Positions 17,721-27,158 of a stretch of DNA of 64,000 nucleotides are shown here, one piece after another. Source of the stretch: Roseobacter cerasinus (lineage in GTDB: Bacteria; Pseudomonadota; Alphaproteobacteria; Rhodobacterales; Rhodobacteraceae). The notes beneath the pieces were generated by a model. The model was not told where the DNA came from. It made no database searches and saw only the letters and a program-made list of their open reading frames with translations. The stretch lies in NCBI RefSeq assembly GCF_009811755.1, contig NZ_BLIV01000002.1:241001-305000 (forward strand). The letters run 5' to 3'. Every line of letters begins with the position of its first letter. The first letter of the stretch is position 1. The position numbers were made by a program, and so were the translations under genes.

Positions 17721-20522
17721 ATGGGTACCGCGTTCGGCAAAGGGCACCACCTGCATCTGATAGACGGATCGGCGTTTATCTTCCGAGCGTACCATGCGCT
17801 GCCACCGCTGACGCGCAAGTCCGACGGGCTGCCCATTGGTGCAGTCTCGGGGTTTTGCAACATGTTGCAGCGCTATGTGGAGACGAATACCGGAGACGAC
17901 GCCCCCACCCATGTGGCGGTGATCTTCGACAAGGGCAGCCACACATTCCGCAACGAGATGTACGACCAGTACAAGGCCAATCGCGATGAGATGCCAGAGG
18001 ATCTGCGCCCGCAGATTCCGCTCACCCGCCGCGCGACGGAGGCCTTCAATATCGCCTGCAAAGAGCTTGAGGGCTATGAGGCGGACGACATCATCGCCAC
18101 GCTGGCCGTCCAAGCCCGCGCTGCTGGCGGGCGCTGCACCATCATCAGCTCCGACAAGGACCTGATGCAGCTGGTGGGCGACGGGGTTGAGATGCTGGAT
18201 GCGATGAAGAACAAGCGCATCGACCGCGATGGGGTCTTCGAGAAGTTCGGCGTCTACCCCGACCGGGTGGTCGATGTGCAGGCCCTCGCGGGCGACAGCG
18301 TTGATAACGTGCCCGGCGCGCCGGGCATCGGTATTAAGACCGCCGCGCTGCTGATCAACGAATATGGCGACCTCGACGGGCTGTTGGAGCGGGCGGAAGA
18401 GATCAAACAGCCCAAGCGGCGGCAGACCCTGATTGACCATGCGGAGCAAATCCGCCTGTCGCGCCGGTTGGTTCTGCTGGACGAAAACACCCCGCTCGAT
18501 TTCACACTGGACGATCTGGAAGTGCGCACGCCCGACCCTGATCAGTTGATGCCCTTTTTGGCGGAGATGGAATTCCGCACCCTGACCAAACGCATCGCCG
18601 AAAAGCTGGACGTCGAGCCGCCTGAAATCGACGACACCCCCGCCTCGGCCCCCGACGCGCCGGAGATCGAGGAGGTGCCCTTCGACCGCGCGGGCTATTC
18701 CAAGGTCGGCACCGCCGACGAACTGCAAACCTGGATCGACCAGATTTATGAGCGCGGTTATGTGGCCGTCGACACGGAGACAACGGGTCTGAACGAGATG
18801 ACCGCCGATCTGGTGGGGGTTTCCATTTGCGTCGAGCCGGGGCAGGCCTGCTATGTGCCGCTCATTCACAAGAAAAGCAGCAGTGATGATCTCTTTGGTT
18901 CCGACGATCTGGCTGAGGGGCAGATGAGCGTCAAAGCCGCGTTGGAGATGCTGAAACCGGTGCTGGAGGATCCATCGATCCTCAAGATCGGTCAGAACAT
19001 GAAGTACGATCTCAAGATCTTTGCCCGGCACGATGTCACGGTTGCGCCCATCGACGACACCATGCTGATGTCCTACGCGATGCACGGCGGGCTGCACAAT
19101 CACGGTATGGACACGCTGTCGGAGCGCTATCTGAACCACACGCCGATCCCGATCAAGCCGCTGCTCGGCTCGGGCAAGTCGGCGATCACCTTCGACAAGG
19201 TGCCGCTGGAAGACGCCGTGCCCTATGCCGCTGAGGATGCCGACATCACCCTGCGCCTCTGGCAGCAGTTCAAACCCTCACTGCACCGCGCCCAAGTCAC
19301 CCGTGTCTATGAAACGCTGGAGCGCCCGATGGTGCCCGTGCTGGCACAGATGGAGCGCACCGGTATCAAAGTCGACCGCGACACGCTCAGCCGCATGTCT
19401 AACGCCTTTAGCCAGAAGATGGCAGGGCTGGAGGCGGAAATCCACGAGCTGGCGGGGCGGTCCTTCAACGTGGGCTCTCCCAAGCAGCTGGGCGAGATCC
19501 TCTTTGACGAGATGTCCCTACCGGGTGGCAAGAAGGGCAAGACAGGCGCGTATGCCACCGGCGCTGATGTGCTCGAAGACCTCGCGACCGAGCACGAATT
19601 GCCTGCTCGGGTGCTCGACTGGCGGCAGATCAGCAAGCTGAAATCGACCTACACGGATGCCCTACAGGATCACATCAATGCTGAGACGGGCCGCGTGCAC
19701 ACGTCTTATTCCATTGCCGGGGCCTCGACCGGCCGCCTCGCCTCCACCGATCCAAACCTGCAAAACATCCCGATCCGCACTGAAGAGGGCCGCCGCATCC
19801 GCGAGGCGTTTGTCGCGGAAGACGGCAAGACGCTGGTGGCCCTCGACTATAGCCAGATCGAGCTGCGCATTCTTGCGCATATTGCCGGCATCGACGCGCT
19901 GAAAGACGCGTTCAAAAGGGGCGATGACATCCACGCCATGACCGCCTCCGAGATGTTCGACGTCCCCATGGAGGAGATGACGCCCGAGATTCGCCGCCGC
20001 GCCAAGGCGATCAACTTCGGCGTGATCTACGGCATCTCGGGCTTTGGCCTGGCTCGCAACCTGCGCATTCCGCGCGGCGAGGCGCAGGACTTCATCAACA
20101 GGTACTTCGAACGCTTCCCCGGCATCCGCACCTATATGGATGACACCAAGGCCTTCGCGAAAGAGCACGGGTTTGTGCAGACACTCTTTGGCCGCCGCAT
20201 CCACACGCCCAACATCGGCGCCAAGGGCCCGCACGCTGGCTTTGCCGCGCGGGCGGCCATAAACGCGCCCATTCAAGGCACCGCGGCCGACGTGATCCGC
20301 CGTGCCATGGTGCGCATGCCCGCCGCCATCGAAAAGCTGCCCGCAAAGATGCTACTGCAGGTTCATGACGAACTGCTCTTCGAAGTGGATCAAGGCGCCG
20401 AAGACGACCTGATCAAAGCCGCGCGAGACATCATGGAAGCCGCCTGCGATCCGGTGGTGAAACTCGACGTGCAGCTCAGCGTAGATGCAGGGCAAGGCGC
20501 CAACTGGGCTGTCGCACACTAA
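17721..20522 (+). CDS. polA: DNA polymerase I
   Basis: 933 residues, with GAGAGG before ATG 17721 (the frame stays open upstream, but that part overlaps the divergent gene). Domains are the 5' nuclease (about 1-300; EADDIIATLA), the 3'-5' exonuclease (about 345-525) and the polymerase (540-933; motif A DYSQIELR, motif B RRRAKAINFGVIYG, motif C VHDEL). The exonuclease keeps VDTETTGL and YAAEDADITL, so proofreading looks intact. It fills gaps during Okazaki-fragment maturation and excision repair. Apparently monocistronic. Confidence 0.97.
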   Translation: MGTAFGKGHHLHLIDGSAFIFRAYHALPPLTRKSDGLPIGAVSGFCNMLQRYVETNTGDDAPTHVAVIFDKGSHTFRNEMYDQYKANRDEMPEDLRPQIPLTRRATEAFNIACKELEGYEADDIIATLAVQARAAGGRCTIISSDKDLMQLVGDGVEMLDAMKNKRIDRDGVFEKFGVYPDRVVDVQALAGDSVDNVPGAPGIGIKTAALLINEYGDLDGLLERAEEIKQPKRRQTLIDHAEQIRLSRRLVLLDENTPLDFTLDDLEVRTPDPDQLMPFLAEMEFRTLTKRIAEKLDVEPPEIDDTPASAPDAPEIEEVPFDRAGYSKVGTADELQTWIDQIYERGYVAVDTETTGLNEMTADLVGVSICVEPGQACYVPLIHKKSSSDDLFGSDDLAEGQMSVKAALEMLKPVLEDPSILKIGQNMKYDLKIFARHDVTVAPIDDTMLMSYAMHGGLHNHGMDTLSERYLNHTPIPIKPLLGSGKSAITFDKVPLEDAVPYAAEDADITLRLWQQFKPSLHRAQVTRVYETLERPMVPVLAQMERTGIKVDRDTLSRMSNAFSQKMAGLEAEIHELAGRSFNVGSPKQLGEILFDEMSLPGGKKGKTGAYATGADVLEDLATEHELPARVLDWRQISKLKSTYTDALQDHINAETGRVHTSYSIAGASTGRLASTDPNLQNIPIRTEEGRRIREAFVAEDGKTLVALDYSQIELRILAHIAGIDALKDAFKRGDDIHAMTASEMFDVPMEEMTPEIRRRAKAINFGVIYGISGFGLARNLRIPRGEAQDFINRYFERFPGIRTYMDDTKAFAKEHGFVQTLFGRRIHTPNIGAKGPHAGFAARAAINAPIQGTAADVIRRAMVRMPAAIEKLPAKMLLQVHDELLFEVDQGAEDDLIKAARDIMEAACDPVVKLDVQLSVDAGQGANWAVAH

Positions 20523-20694
20523 GGCTGCGACCCTCCCACTCAGCGGGCCGCTGTTCCGCCCGACGGGCACCGCCGGGCAGCGCCCGCCCCTCGTCACGCC
20601 ACTGGCGTGCTACTACCGAGTAGCGCACCTTTGGTACGATGGAGGGAAGGGCGCTTCCCCCGCATAAGATCGCAAGGCCGCAGTGCCTCCGCCC
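20523..20694. other. polA 3' intergenic region
   Basis: No ORF with a credible start. It contains GC-rich inverted repeats, including an imperfect stem at about 20607-20630 with CTACT/AGTAG around a 4-nt loop. No T-tract follows, so it is at best a weak transcript end shared by polA and the convergent DUF2798 gene. Confidence 0.4.
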
Positions 20695-20937
20695 TTACCT
20701 CTGCGTTTGCGACTCCGGCCGCACCAACCGCGCCACAAGGCGGCGGGCGATGGGCGCCACGACGAGAACAGTCGGAAACGCCACAGCCCAGCTTGGCAGC
20801 CAGTTGCTCATCCACAACCCGACAAAACCATCGATCCAGCCGACAGTGCGGGCCGTCGCAATGCCGGATACAACGAAGGACATCAGGCCCGACAGAATAA
20901 GGCCAAACAGCACATGCTGATAACGGGCTGGGATCAT
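20695..20937 (-). CDS. DUF2798 small membrane protein
   Basis: 80 residues with two predicted membrane helices (about 8-32 and 44-66). The sequence YQHVLFGLILSGLMSFVVSG and WLPSWAVAFPTVLVVAP is characteristic of DUF2798 as I remember it. Inner-membrane location; function unknown. It is a stand-alone gene convergent to polA. Confidence 0.75.
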   Translation of the reverse strand: MIPARYQHVLFGLILSGLMSFVVSGIATARTVGWIDGFVGLWMSNWLPSWAVAFPTVLVVAPIARRLVARLVRPESQTQR

Positions 20938-21014
20938 GGGCGCTCTCTCTTGCAGACCTGCTTACCATAGAGACAAGCACGAGGATTGGAACCTGCGCAG
21001 ACGCACAGCGGCGG

Positions 21015-21758
21015 CTATCTGCGCAGCTTTTCATAGGTCTCGCGGTGTGTCTCTGGCGGCGCGGACGGGTCGTAGGCAATACCGACCCACCCCCTGTAAT
21101 CAATGTCCATCAGCCCGTTGCCCAAGGCCTCCAGATTGGCGGGCCCATCTGGCGCATCGGAAATCTGGACGTGACCAATCAGCTTTGCGTGCCTCTCCAG
21201 CACCTCGACGGGGTCGCCGTGCAAAATCTCAGCCTGCCGACTGTCAAACAGCAGCGCCACATTCGGGGCCGCCACCTCCTGCAGAATCTCCGCCGCCAGA
21301 TCGTAACTGTCGAGGAACGAGCCAGGCAGATCTTCCCCACCAGCCGGGCTGATCATGACCAACAGCCCCTTCGGCGACTCTTCCGCTGCGATCTTCAGAT
21401 TTGCCACAAGGGTCCGGCGCGCAGGATCGCCATCCGCAGCCCCTGCCAGAAGCTGGAGGATCGGCGCGCGCAAAGCCCCGCAATATCGGATCGCACGCCG
21501 CAGATCATAGCGAAAGCGCTCTGCCGCCTCGGGCACCGCCGCAAAGCCCCGTGCGCCGCCAGTATAGTTGGGCGGCGGCGCCGCAATCCGCACCATCGAC
21601 AGACCGGCGCGCATCAGGGCGCGCTGCGTGTCCTTGGCCGGCATCTCGTAGGGGAACATGACCTCAGCACCATCAAATCCCGCCTCAGCCGCCGCATCGA
21701 ACCTGTCCAGATAGGGCAGGTCCGGCCACAGAAGGCTGAGATTTGCGGCAAATTTCAT
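21015..21758 (-). CDS. hydroxypyruvate-isomerase-like TIM barrel lacking key ligands
   Basis: 247 residues, the length and overall pattern of the Hyi family (FAANLSLLWPDLPYLDRF, PPPNYTGGARGFAA). Several residues that bind the metal in Hyi enzymes are replaced. The IEPIN motif is ISPAG, so the Glu is lost. The D-x-Y-H segment is DSRQ; GWVGCEYKP is GWVGIAYDP, losing the last Glu. The EPGTGEI loop is missing. GHVQISD keeps the Gln. It therefore probably does not catalyse hydroxypyruvate isomerisation. No linked sugar genes. Confidence 0.75.
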   Translation of the reverse strand: MKFAANLSLLWPDLPYLDRFDAAAEAGFDGAEVMFPYEMPAKDTQRALMRAGLSMVRIAAPPPNYTGGARGFAAVPEAAERFRYDLRRAIRYCGALRAPILQLLAGAADGDPARRTLVANLKIAAEESPKGLLVMISPAGGEDLPGSFLDSYDLAAEILQEVAAPNVALLFDSRQAEILHGDPVEVLERHAKLIGHVQISDAPDGPANLEALGNGLMDIDYRGWVGIAYDPSAPPETHRETYEKLRR

Positions 21759-21834
21759 CAGTGGGGATCCGGCAGCAGGCGTCAGTCAGCGGCACGTTAG
21801 GCCGCACCCGGACCGACCGCAAACCAGTTTCACA

Positions 21835-22410
21835 TCAGGGCAGTTCAGCACTCGGAATTATCGGAAAGAAGGTGCCCTTCGACCACACTCCAAACCAGCC
21901 TTCGTGATGCACACCCAGATCCACCAGCCGGTAAAAGCTCTTGCGGTCAATCAGCGCCTCCAGCTCTGCCCGGACGCGCACATAGGGCGAGGGCTCGCCG
22001 CTCTCATCATCCCGCACCACGCGGATCGGCAGATCCGCGCTGGCCACGGCTGTGTCGTCAACATGGGTCGTGAAACTGAGAACCTGGCCCTCTCCCTCAC
22101 CCGTCACCTCAAAATCCACAGCAACAAAGGGGGCGTCTTCTACGGTGATCCCCACTTTCTCAACCGGGGTCACGAGAAAATATTTCTCGCCCTCTTTCTT
22201 GAGAATCGATGAAAAGAGCTTCACCAGACCGGGCCGCCCGATGGGGGTCCCTTCATAGAACCACGTGCCATCCCGCGCGATGCGCATGTCAAGATCCCCG
22301 CAAAACGGCGGATTCCAGAGGTGAACGGGCGGCATTCCGCGTGTTTTCACAGCAGTTAACGAAGCGGTAAGACTTTCTGCCGACGGTGTCACGGTTTTTT
22401 GTCCACTCAT
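21835..22410 (-). CDS. DUF1285 family protein
   Basis: 191 residues from ATG 22410 (an ATG at 22422 has its purine-rich site too close). The long open frame continues upstream only because it is antisense to moxR. HLWNPPFCGDLDMRIARDG and FYEGTPIGRPGLVKLFSSIL are the family signature. The structure of a homologue is known, but its function is not; homologues contain a C-terminal beta domain. Cytoplasmic, no catalytic motif. Divergent from the moxR operon, with a 67-bp shared upstream region containing TATAAG. Confidence 0.85.
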   Translation of the reverse strand: MSGQKTVTPSAESLTASLTAVKTRGMPPVHLWNPPFCGDLDMRIARDGTWFYEGTPIGRPGLVKLFSSILKKEGEKYFLVTPVEKVGITVEDAPFVAVDFEVTGEGEGQVLSFTTHVDDTAVASADLPIRVVRDDESGEPSPYVRVRAELEALIDRKSFYRLVDLGVHHEGWFGVWSKGTFFPIIPSAELP

Positions 22411-22477
22411 TGCTTTTGCCATTTCCCTTGGGCGCGATAGGTTACACCATGCATATAAGTTATCGGAGCAGGTTGTC

Positions 22478-23485
22478 ATGAGCGAAGCAGAAGACTTGGT
22501 CACCGAAATCGAAGCCCTGGGCGCAAAGCTGGCGCAGGCCAAGGCCTCGATCACCAAACGCTTTATCGGGCAGGAGCGAGTCGTGGAGCTAACGCTCGCA
22601 GCACTTCTCTGCGGCGGGCACGGTCTGCTGATCGGCCTGCCGGGTCTCGGCAAAACACGACTGGTCGAGACGCTCTCGACCGTGATGGGGCTGCACGGCA
22701 ACCGCGTGCAGTTCACGCCCGACCTGATGCCCGCCGATATTCTGGGCTCCGAGGTGCTCGACACTGCTGCAGATGGCAGCCGCGCGTTTCGCTTTATCCA
22801 AGGGCCGATCTTTTGCCAGCTGCTGATGGCGGATGAGATCAACCGCGCCTCGCCCCGGACGCAATCGGCCCTGCTGCAGGCGATGCAGGAGAAAACAGTC
22901 ACTGTTGCAGGCGAAAACCGCACCTTGGGTGTGCCGTTTCATGTGCTGGCGACACAAAACCCGATTGAGCAGGAAGGCACCTACCCGCTGCCCGAGGCCC
23001 AGCTTGACCGCTTCCTTGTGCAGATCGACGTGGCCTATCCGGATCGTGACACCGAACGTGATATCCTGCTCGCAACCACCGGCGACAGCGAAGAGGAGTC
23101 CACCGAAGTATTCACCGCCGCAGATCTGTTGGCCGCGCAGCAGCTGTTGCGCCGGATGCCAGTGGGTGAAAGCGTGGTGGAGACTATCCTCGATCTGGTC
23201 CGCGCCTTCCGGCCCGAAGAGGACAGCGCCTCGCAGCAAGTGCGCGATACGGTGGCCTGGGGCCCGGGGCCGCGTGCCGCGCAAGCGCTTATGCTGACCG
23301 TGCGTGCGCGCGCACTGCTGCATGGGCGGCTCGCGCCCTCTGCCGAAGATGTGCTCGATATGGCCCGCCCGGTGCTGAGCCACCGCATGGCGCTGAATTT
23401 TGCGGCAAGGGCACGCGGGGATAGCCTCGCTGATCTCATCGACAGCACCGCCGCCCAACTTGCCGGAGCAAAGGCCGCCGCGTGA
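22478..23485 (+). CDS. MoxR-family AAA+ ATPase
   Basis: 335 residues. Walker A GLPGLGKT (about 63), Walker B ADEINRASPRTQSALL (about 125), sensor 1 TQNPIEQEGTYPLPEAQ and the arginine-rich end of the lid are all present. MoxR ATPases act as chaperones that mature or activate VWA-domain partners. First gene of a four-gene operon whose members overlap by 4 bp each (GTGA, GTGA, ATGA), so they are probably produced in fixed ratio. The partner would be the DUF58 product downstream. Confidence 0.95.
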   Translation: MSEAEDLVTEIEALGAKLAQAKASITKRFIGQERVVELTLAALLCGGHGLLIGLPGLGKTRLVETLSTVMGLHGNRVQFTPDLMPADILGSEVLDTAADGSRAFRFIQGPIFCQLLMADEINRASPRTQSALLQAMQEKTVTVAGENRTLGVPFHVLATQNPIEQEGTYPLPEAQLDRFLVQIDVAYPDRDTERDILLATTGDSEEESTEVFTAADLLAAQQLLRRMPVGESVVETILDLVRAFRPEEDSASQQVRDTVAWGPGPRAAQALMLTVRARALLHGRLAPSAEDVLDMARPVLSHRMALNFAARARGDSLADLIDSTAAQLAGAKAAA

Positions 23486-24384
23486 CAGCCTCTCCCCACC
23501 CCTACACGGCTGCGCCAAACACTCTGCGATCAGACGCGGAGACACAGGCGGCGCGCCTCCCGGATCTTCTGGCGCGCGCTGAGCATCTTGCCGGGGCCGT
23601 GCTGTTGGGGGATCACGGGCGCAGACGCGCAGGCATGGGCGACGATTTCTGGCAATACCGCCCGGCGCAAATGGGTGACAGCCGCCGGTTGATCGACCAC
23701 CGCCGTTCGGCGCGTGGCGACACCGAATTCGTGCGCGAGCGGGAATGGCAGATTGCGCAATCGGTGATGCTCTGGATCGATCAGGGGGCGTCGATGCGCT
23801 TTGCCAGCGATGACGCGCTGCCGCTCAAAGCCGACCGCGCACGGCTGCTGGCCCTTGCCTGCGCGATCTTGCTGGTGCGTGGCGGCGAACGCGTGGGCCT
23901 CACAGGCACCACGCTGCCACCCCGGCGCGGCAACACGCAGATCTTGCGGCTGGCGGAAGCCTTTGCAACCGACGCTGAGGAAGACTACGCCCCGCCCGAG
24001 CACCGCGCGATGATTCCTTCGGCCCGTGCGCTCTTTGTCTCGGACTTCATGGGCGACGTGGATGAGGTGAAGCTCGCACTGACCAAAGCTGCCGACCGGG
24101 GGGTGCGCGGAGTGCTGCTGCATGTGCTGGATCCGTCCGAAGAATCCTTCCCCTTCCGGGGCCGCACGATTTTCGAAAGTGTGGGCGGTAGTCTCAGCCA
24201 TGAGACACTGAAGGCCAATGATCTGAAAACCCGTTATCTGGAGCGCCTCGCAGCGCGCAAGGAAGAACTGCAAAGCCTTTGTGCGGTGACCAGCTGGCAA
24301 TATGGGATGCATCACACCGATGCATCGGCGCAGTCGGCGCTGCTGTGGCTTTATCGCGCGCTTGACACTGGGGGCGCGCGGTGA
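23482..24384 (+). CDS. DUF58 domain protein (VWA-like)
   Basis: 300 residues from GTG 23482, overlapping the moxR stop. The RRAGMGDDFWQYRPAQMGDSRR motif region (read in two parts: RRAGMGDDFWQYRP, QMGDSRR) and the segment before residue 75 ending in IDHRRSARGD are the DUF58 hallmark; the rest resembles a von Willebrand A fold. No membrane segment. Such proteins are the usual MoxR partner, and together they are often tied to envelope stress or assembly of a secreted or membrane complex. Confidence 0.9.
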   Translation: MTASPHPYTAAPNTLRSDAETQAARLPDLLARAEHLAGAVLLGDHGRRRAGMGDDFWQYRPAQMGDSRRLIDHRRSARGDTEFVREREWQIAQSVMLWIDQGASMRFASDDALPLKADRARLLALACAILLVRGGERVGLTGTTLPPRRGNTQILRLAEAFATDAEEDYAPPEHRAMIPSARALFVSDFMGDVDEVKLALTKAADRGVRGVLLHVLDPSEESFPFRGRTIFESVGGSLSHETLKANDLKTRYLERLAARKEELQSLCAVTSWQYGMHHTDASAQSALLWLYRALDTGGAR

Positions 24385-27158
24385 CGGTTTTCGGCGGCAT
24401 CGGCTTCACCGCGCCCTGGCTGCTGCTGGCGCTGCTGACGCTGCCGATCCTGTGGATCATCCTGCGCGCCGTGCCGCCCGCGCCCATCCGGCGGCGCTTT
24501 CCGGGTGTGGCGCTGTTGCTTGGGCTCAAGGATGATGAAACCGTCTCTGACCGCACACCCTGGTGGCTTCTGTTGCTGCGGATGCTTGCGGCGGCGGCCA
24601 TCATCATTGGCATCGCGGGGCCGGTTCTGAACCCCAATGACGATCAGGCACAGGGCAACGGGCCGCTGCTCATCGTGCTGGATGGCAGCTGGGCGGGGGC
24701 CACCCGCTGGGCCGAGCAGGAAGAGGCCATTGCAGCCCAACTCACCCGGGCCAGCCGCGCAGGCCGCACTGTCGCCTTTCTGAACCTGGCCCGCCCCGAA
24801 GCACCGGTTTTCGTGACCGCCCAGAGCTGGCGAAACCGGCTGGTGGGATTCCAGCCCGCCCCCTGGCAGCCCGATGCCGCGCGCGCAGCCCAAGCCCGCA
24901 CTCTGGTTGAGGACGTCGAGCCGTTTGACACGCTGTGGTTCAGCGATGGGTTGGACTATCCCGGGCGCGAGGATCTGCTGGCCACATTTGAAGCGAAAGG
25001 CAGCGTGGATGTCTATCAAACGGCTGCAAATGTGCTGGCCATGACGCCTGCGGGCTTTGAAGATGGCGCGGTACAGCTGACCGCGATCCGCGCAGCCGCA
25101 GGGCCGGAGCGGGAGATTGCTGTCCAGGCGCAAGGCCGTGACCCCGCAGGCAACGCGAGCATTCTGGCCACCGCAACCGCCGTCTTTGCCGCTGGTGAGA
25201 CCACGGCTGAAACGGCGCTTTCCCTGCCGTCCGAGCTGCGCGCGCGCATCACGCGCTTTGATCTGCAAGGCCAGCGCTCTGCGGGCAGCACCACGCTTGC
25301 AGATGACGGGCTGCGCCGCCGCGAAGTTGCGCTGATCGCCGGGCGTGAAAGCCGCGAGGGCCTCGAATTGCTGTCGCCACTGCACTACATCGAGCAGGCG
25401 CTGGCGCCCAATGCCGACCTGATCGGCGGCGCGCTGGATGAGATCCTGCCCGCCAACCCAGATGTGATCGTGCTCGCCGATGTGGCGACGCTCTCCCCTG
25501 CCGAGGAAGAGGGCCTCGGCGCCTGGATCGACGAGGGCGGCATGCTGGTGCGCTTCGCCGGGCCGCGCGTCGCCGCCAGCGATGTCAGCCGCGCCGACGA
25601 GGACCCGATGATGCCGGTCCGCCTGCGCTCCGGCGGGCGCACCGTCGGGGGCGCGATGAGCTGGGGAGAACCCAAGACGCTCGCCCCCTTCCGCGAAGGC
25701 TCACCCTTCTTCGGCCTTGCGATCCCCGAAGACGTTCAGGTGACCAGCCAGGTGATGGCGCAGCCCGACCCAACGCTCTCTGAACGGGTGATCGCCGAGC
25801 TCACCGACGGCACCCCGCTCGTCACCCGCAAGGCGCGCGAGCAGGGGCAGATTGTGCTCTTCCACGTGACGGCTACTGCGGATTGGTCGACCCTGCCCCT
25901 CTCCGGGCTGTTTGTGCAGATGCTGGAACGGCTGGCGATCTCCAGTTCCGCCTCGCGCCCGGATGCAGGCCAGCTTGAGGGCACCACATGGACGCCCGAG
26001 CAGGTGATGGACGGGTTTGGTACCTTGCGCGACGCGGGCAATCTGCCGGGCGTACCGGGCGCTGATCTGCTGAGCGCACCACCCGGGCCGGACATGCAGC
26101 CGGGTATCTACGCTTCGGGCGACCGGCGCCTCGCGCGCAACGTGATTGAAGCGGGCGATACGCTGACACCGGTCAGCTGGCCTGATCGTATCCCGGTCCG
26201 AGGCTTTGCCGTGCCTCCCGAGCAGCCCCTTGCAGGTTGGCTTTTGAGCCTCGCGATCCTGCTTCTGCTCGCCGATGTGGTGGCCTCGCTGGCGCTATCG
26301 GGTCGTCTCTTGGGCAAGGTGAACCGGGTTGCAGCCATCACGCTTGCGGCTCTGCTGCCATTGACTGTGCCGCAGGATATCCGTGCGCAGACGACGGAGG
26401 CTGACGGCTTTGCGCTGAATGCCACAGCGGAAGTTGTCTTGGCCTATGTGCAAACCGGCAACCGGCAGGTCGACGAAATGTCTAACGCCGGTCTGCGCGG
26501 TCTGTCCGATACTCTGTTTTTCCGCACGTCAGTTGAGCCCGCAGCCCCCGTTGGCGTTGATCTGGAGATGGACGAGCTGGCGTTCTTCCCGGTGCTCTAC
26601 TGGCCGATCACCCCGGACCAGCCGCGCCCCTCTGCTGAGGCCTACGTGAAGCTGAACGCCTATCTGCGGTCAGGCGGGCTGCTCATCTTTGACACCCGTG
26701 ATGCGGATGTCGCCCGCTTTGGCAATGCAAGCCCCAACGGGCGCAAGCTGCAGGACATTGCCGCCCCGCTGGATATCCCGCCGCTGGAGCCGCTACCCGC
26801 AGATCACGTGCTGACGCGCACGTTCTACCTGTTGCAGGACTTCCCCGGACGCCACAGCAGCCGCGATGTCTGGGTCGAGGCAGCGCCACCAGACGCGGAG
26901 CAGATCGAAGGCATGCCCTTCCGCAACCTGAACGACGGCGTCACGCCGGTGGTGATTGGCGGGAATGACTGGGCCGCGGCCTGGGCCATTGGCCTCAACG
27001 GCGCCCCGATGGTGCCGATCGGTCGCGGCTTCAGTGGAGAGCGGCAGCGCGAGCTGGCCTTCCGCTTTGGCGTGAACCTGATCATGCACGTGCTGACCGG
27101 CAACTATAAATCCGACCAAGTGCACGTGCCTGCGTTGCTCGACAGGTTGGGCCAATGA
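24381..27158 (+). CDS. BatA-type membrane protein fused to DUF4159
   Basis: 925 residues from GTG 24381. The N-terminus (1-85) is a BatA/aerotolerance-type double membrane anchor ending in GIAGPVLNP. A large soluble domain follows (about 90-610), then two membrane segments near 613-665. The C-terminal DUF4159 domain (about 690-915) begins MDELAFFPVLYWPI and includes GGLLIFDTRDAD. DUF4159 has a flavodoxin/GATase-like fold by annotation in other genomes. Located between DUF58 and a second large membrane protein, it is probably the membrane platform of the MoxR system. Confidence 0.85.
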   Translation: MTVFGGIGFTAPWLLLALLTLPILWIILRAVPPAPIRRRFPGVALLLGLKDDETVSDRTPWWLLLLRMLAAAAIIIGIAGPVLNPNDDQAQGNGPLLIVLDGSWAGATRWAEQEEAIAAQLTRASRAGRTVAFLNLARPEAPVFVTAQSWRNRLVGFQPAPWQPDAARAAQARTLVEDVEPFDTLWFSDGLDYPGREDLLATFEAKGSVDVYQTAANVLAMTPAGFEDGAVQLTAIRAAAGPEREIAVQAQGRDPAGNASILATATAVFAAGETTAETALSLPSELRARITRFDLQGQRSAGSTTLADDGLRRREVALIAGRESREGLELLSPLHYIEQALAPNADLIGGALDEILPANPDVIVLADVATLSPAEEEGLGAWIDEGGMLVRFAGPRVAASDVSRADEDPMMPVRLRSGGRTVGGAMSWGEPKTLAPFREGSPFFGLAIPEDVQVTSQVMAQPDPTLSERVIAELTDGTPLVTRKAREQGQIVLFHVTATADWSTLPLSGLFVQMLERLAISSSASRPDAGQLEGTTWTPEQVMDGFGTLRDAGNLPGVPGADLLSAPPGPDMQPGIYASGDRRLARNVIEAGDTLTPVSWPDRIPVRGFAVPPEQPLAGWLLSLAILLLLADVVASLALSGRLLGKVNRVAAITLAALLPLTVPQDIRAQTTEADGFALNATAEVVLAYVQTGNRQVDEMSNAGLRGLSDTLFFRTSVEPAAPVGVDLEMDELAFFPVLYWPITPDQPRPSAEAYVKLNAYLRSGGLLIFDTRDADVARFGNASPNGRKLQDIAAPLDIPPLEPLPADHVLTRTFYLLQDFPGRHSSRDVWVEAAPPDAEQIEGMPFRNLNDGVTPVVIGGNDWAAAWAIGLNGAPMVPIGRGFSGERQRELAFRFGVNLIMHVLTGNYKSDQVHVPALLDRLGQ

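Noticed and set aside
17661-19139. 492-codon minus-strand frame
   Set aside because: Antisense to polA, whose reading frame carries all polymerase and nuclease motifs.
21835-22923. 362-codon version of the DUF1285 gene
   Set aside because: The first 170 codons are antisense to moxR; the family N-terminus begins at ATG 22410.
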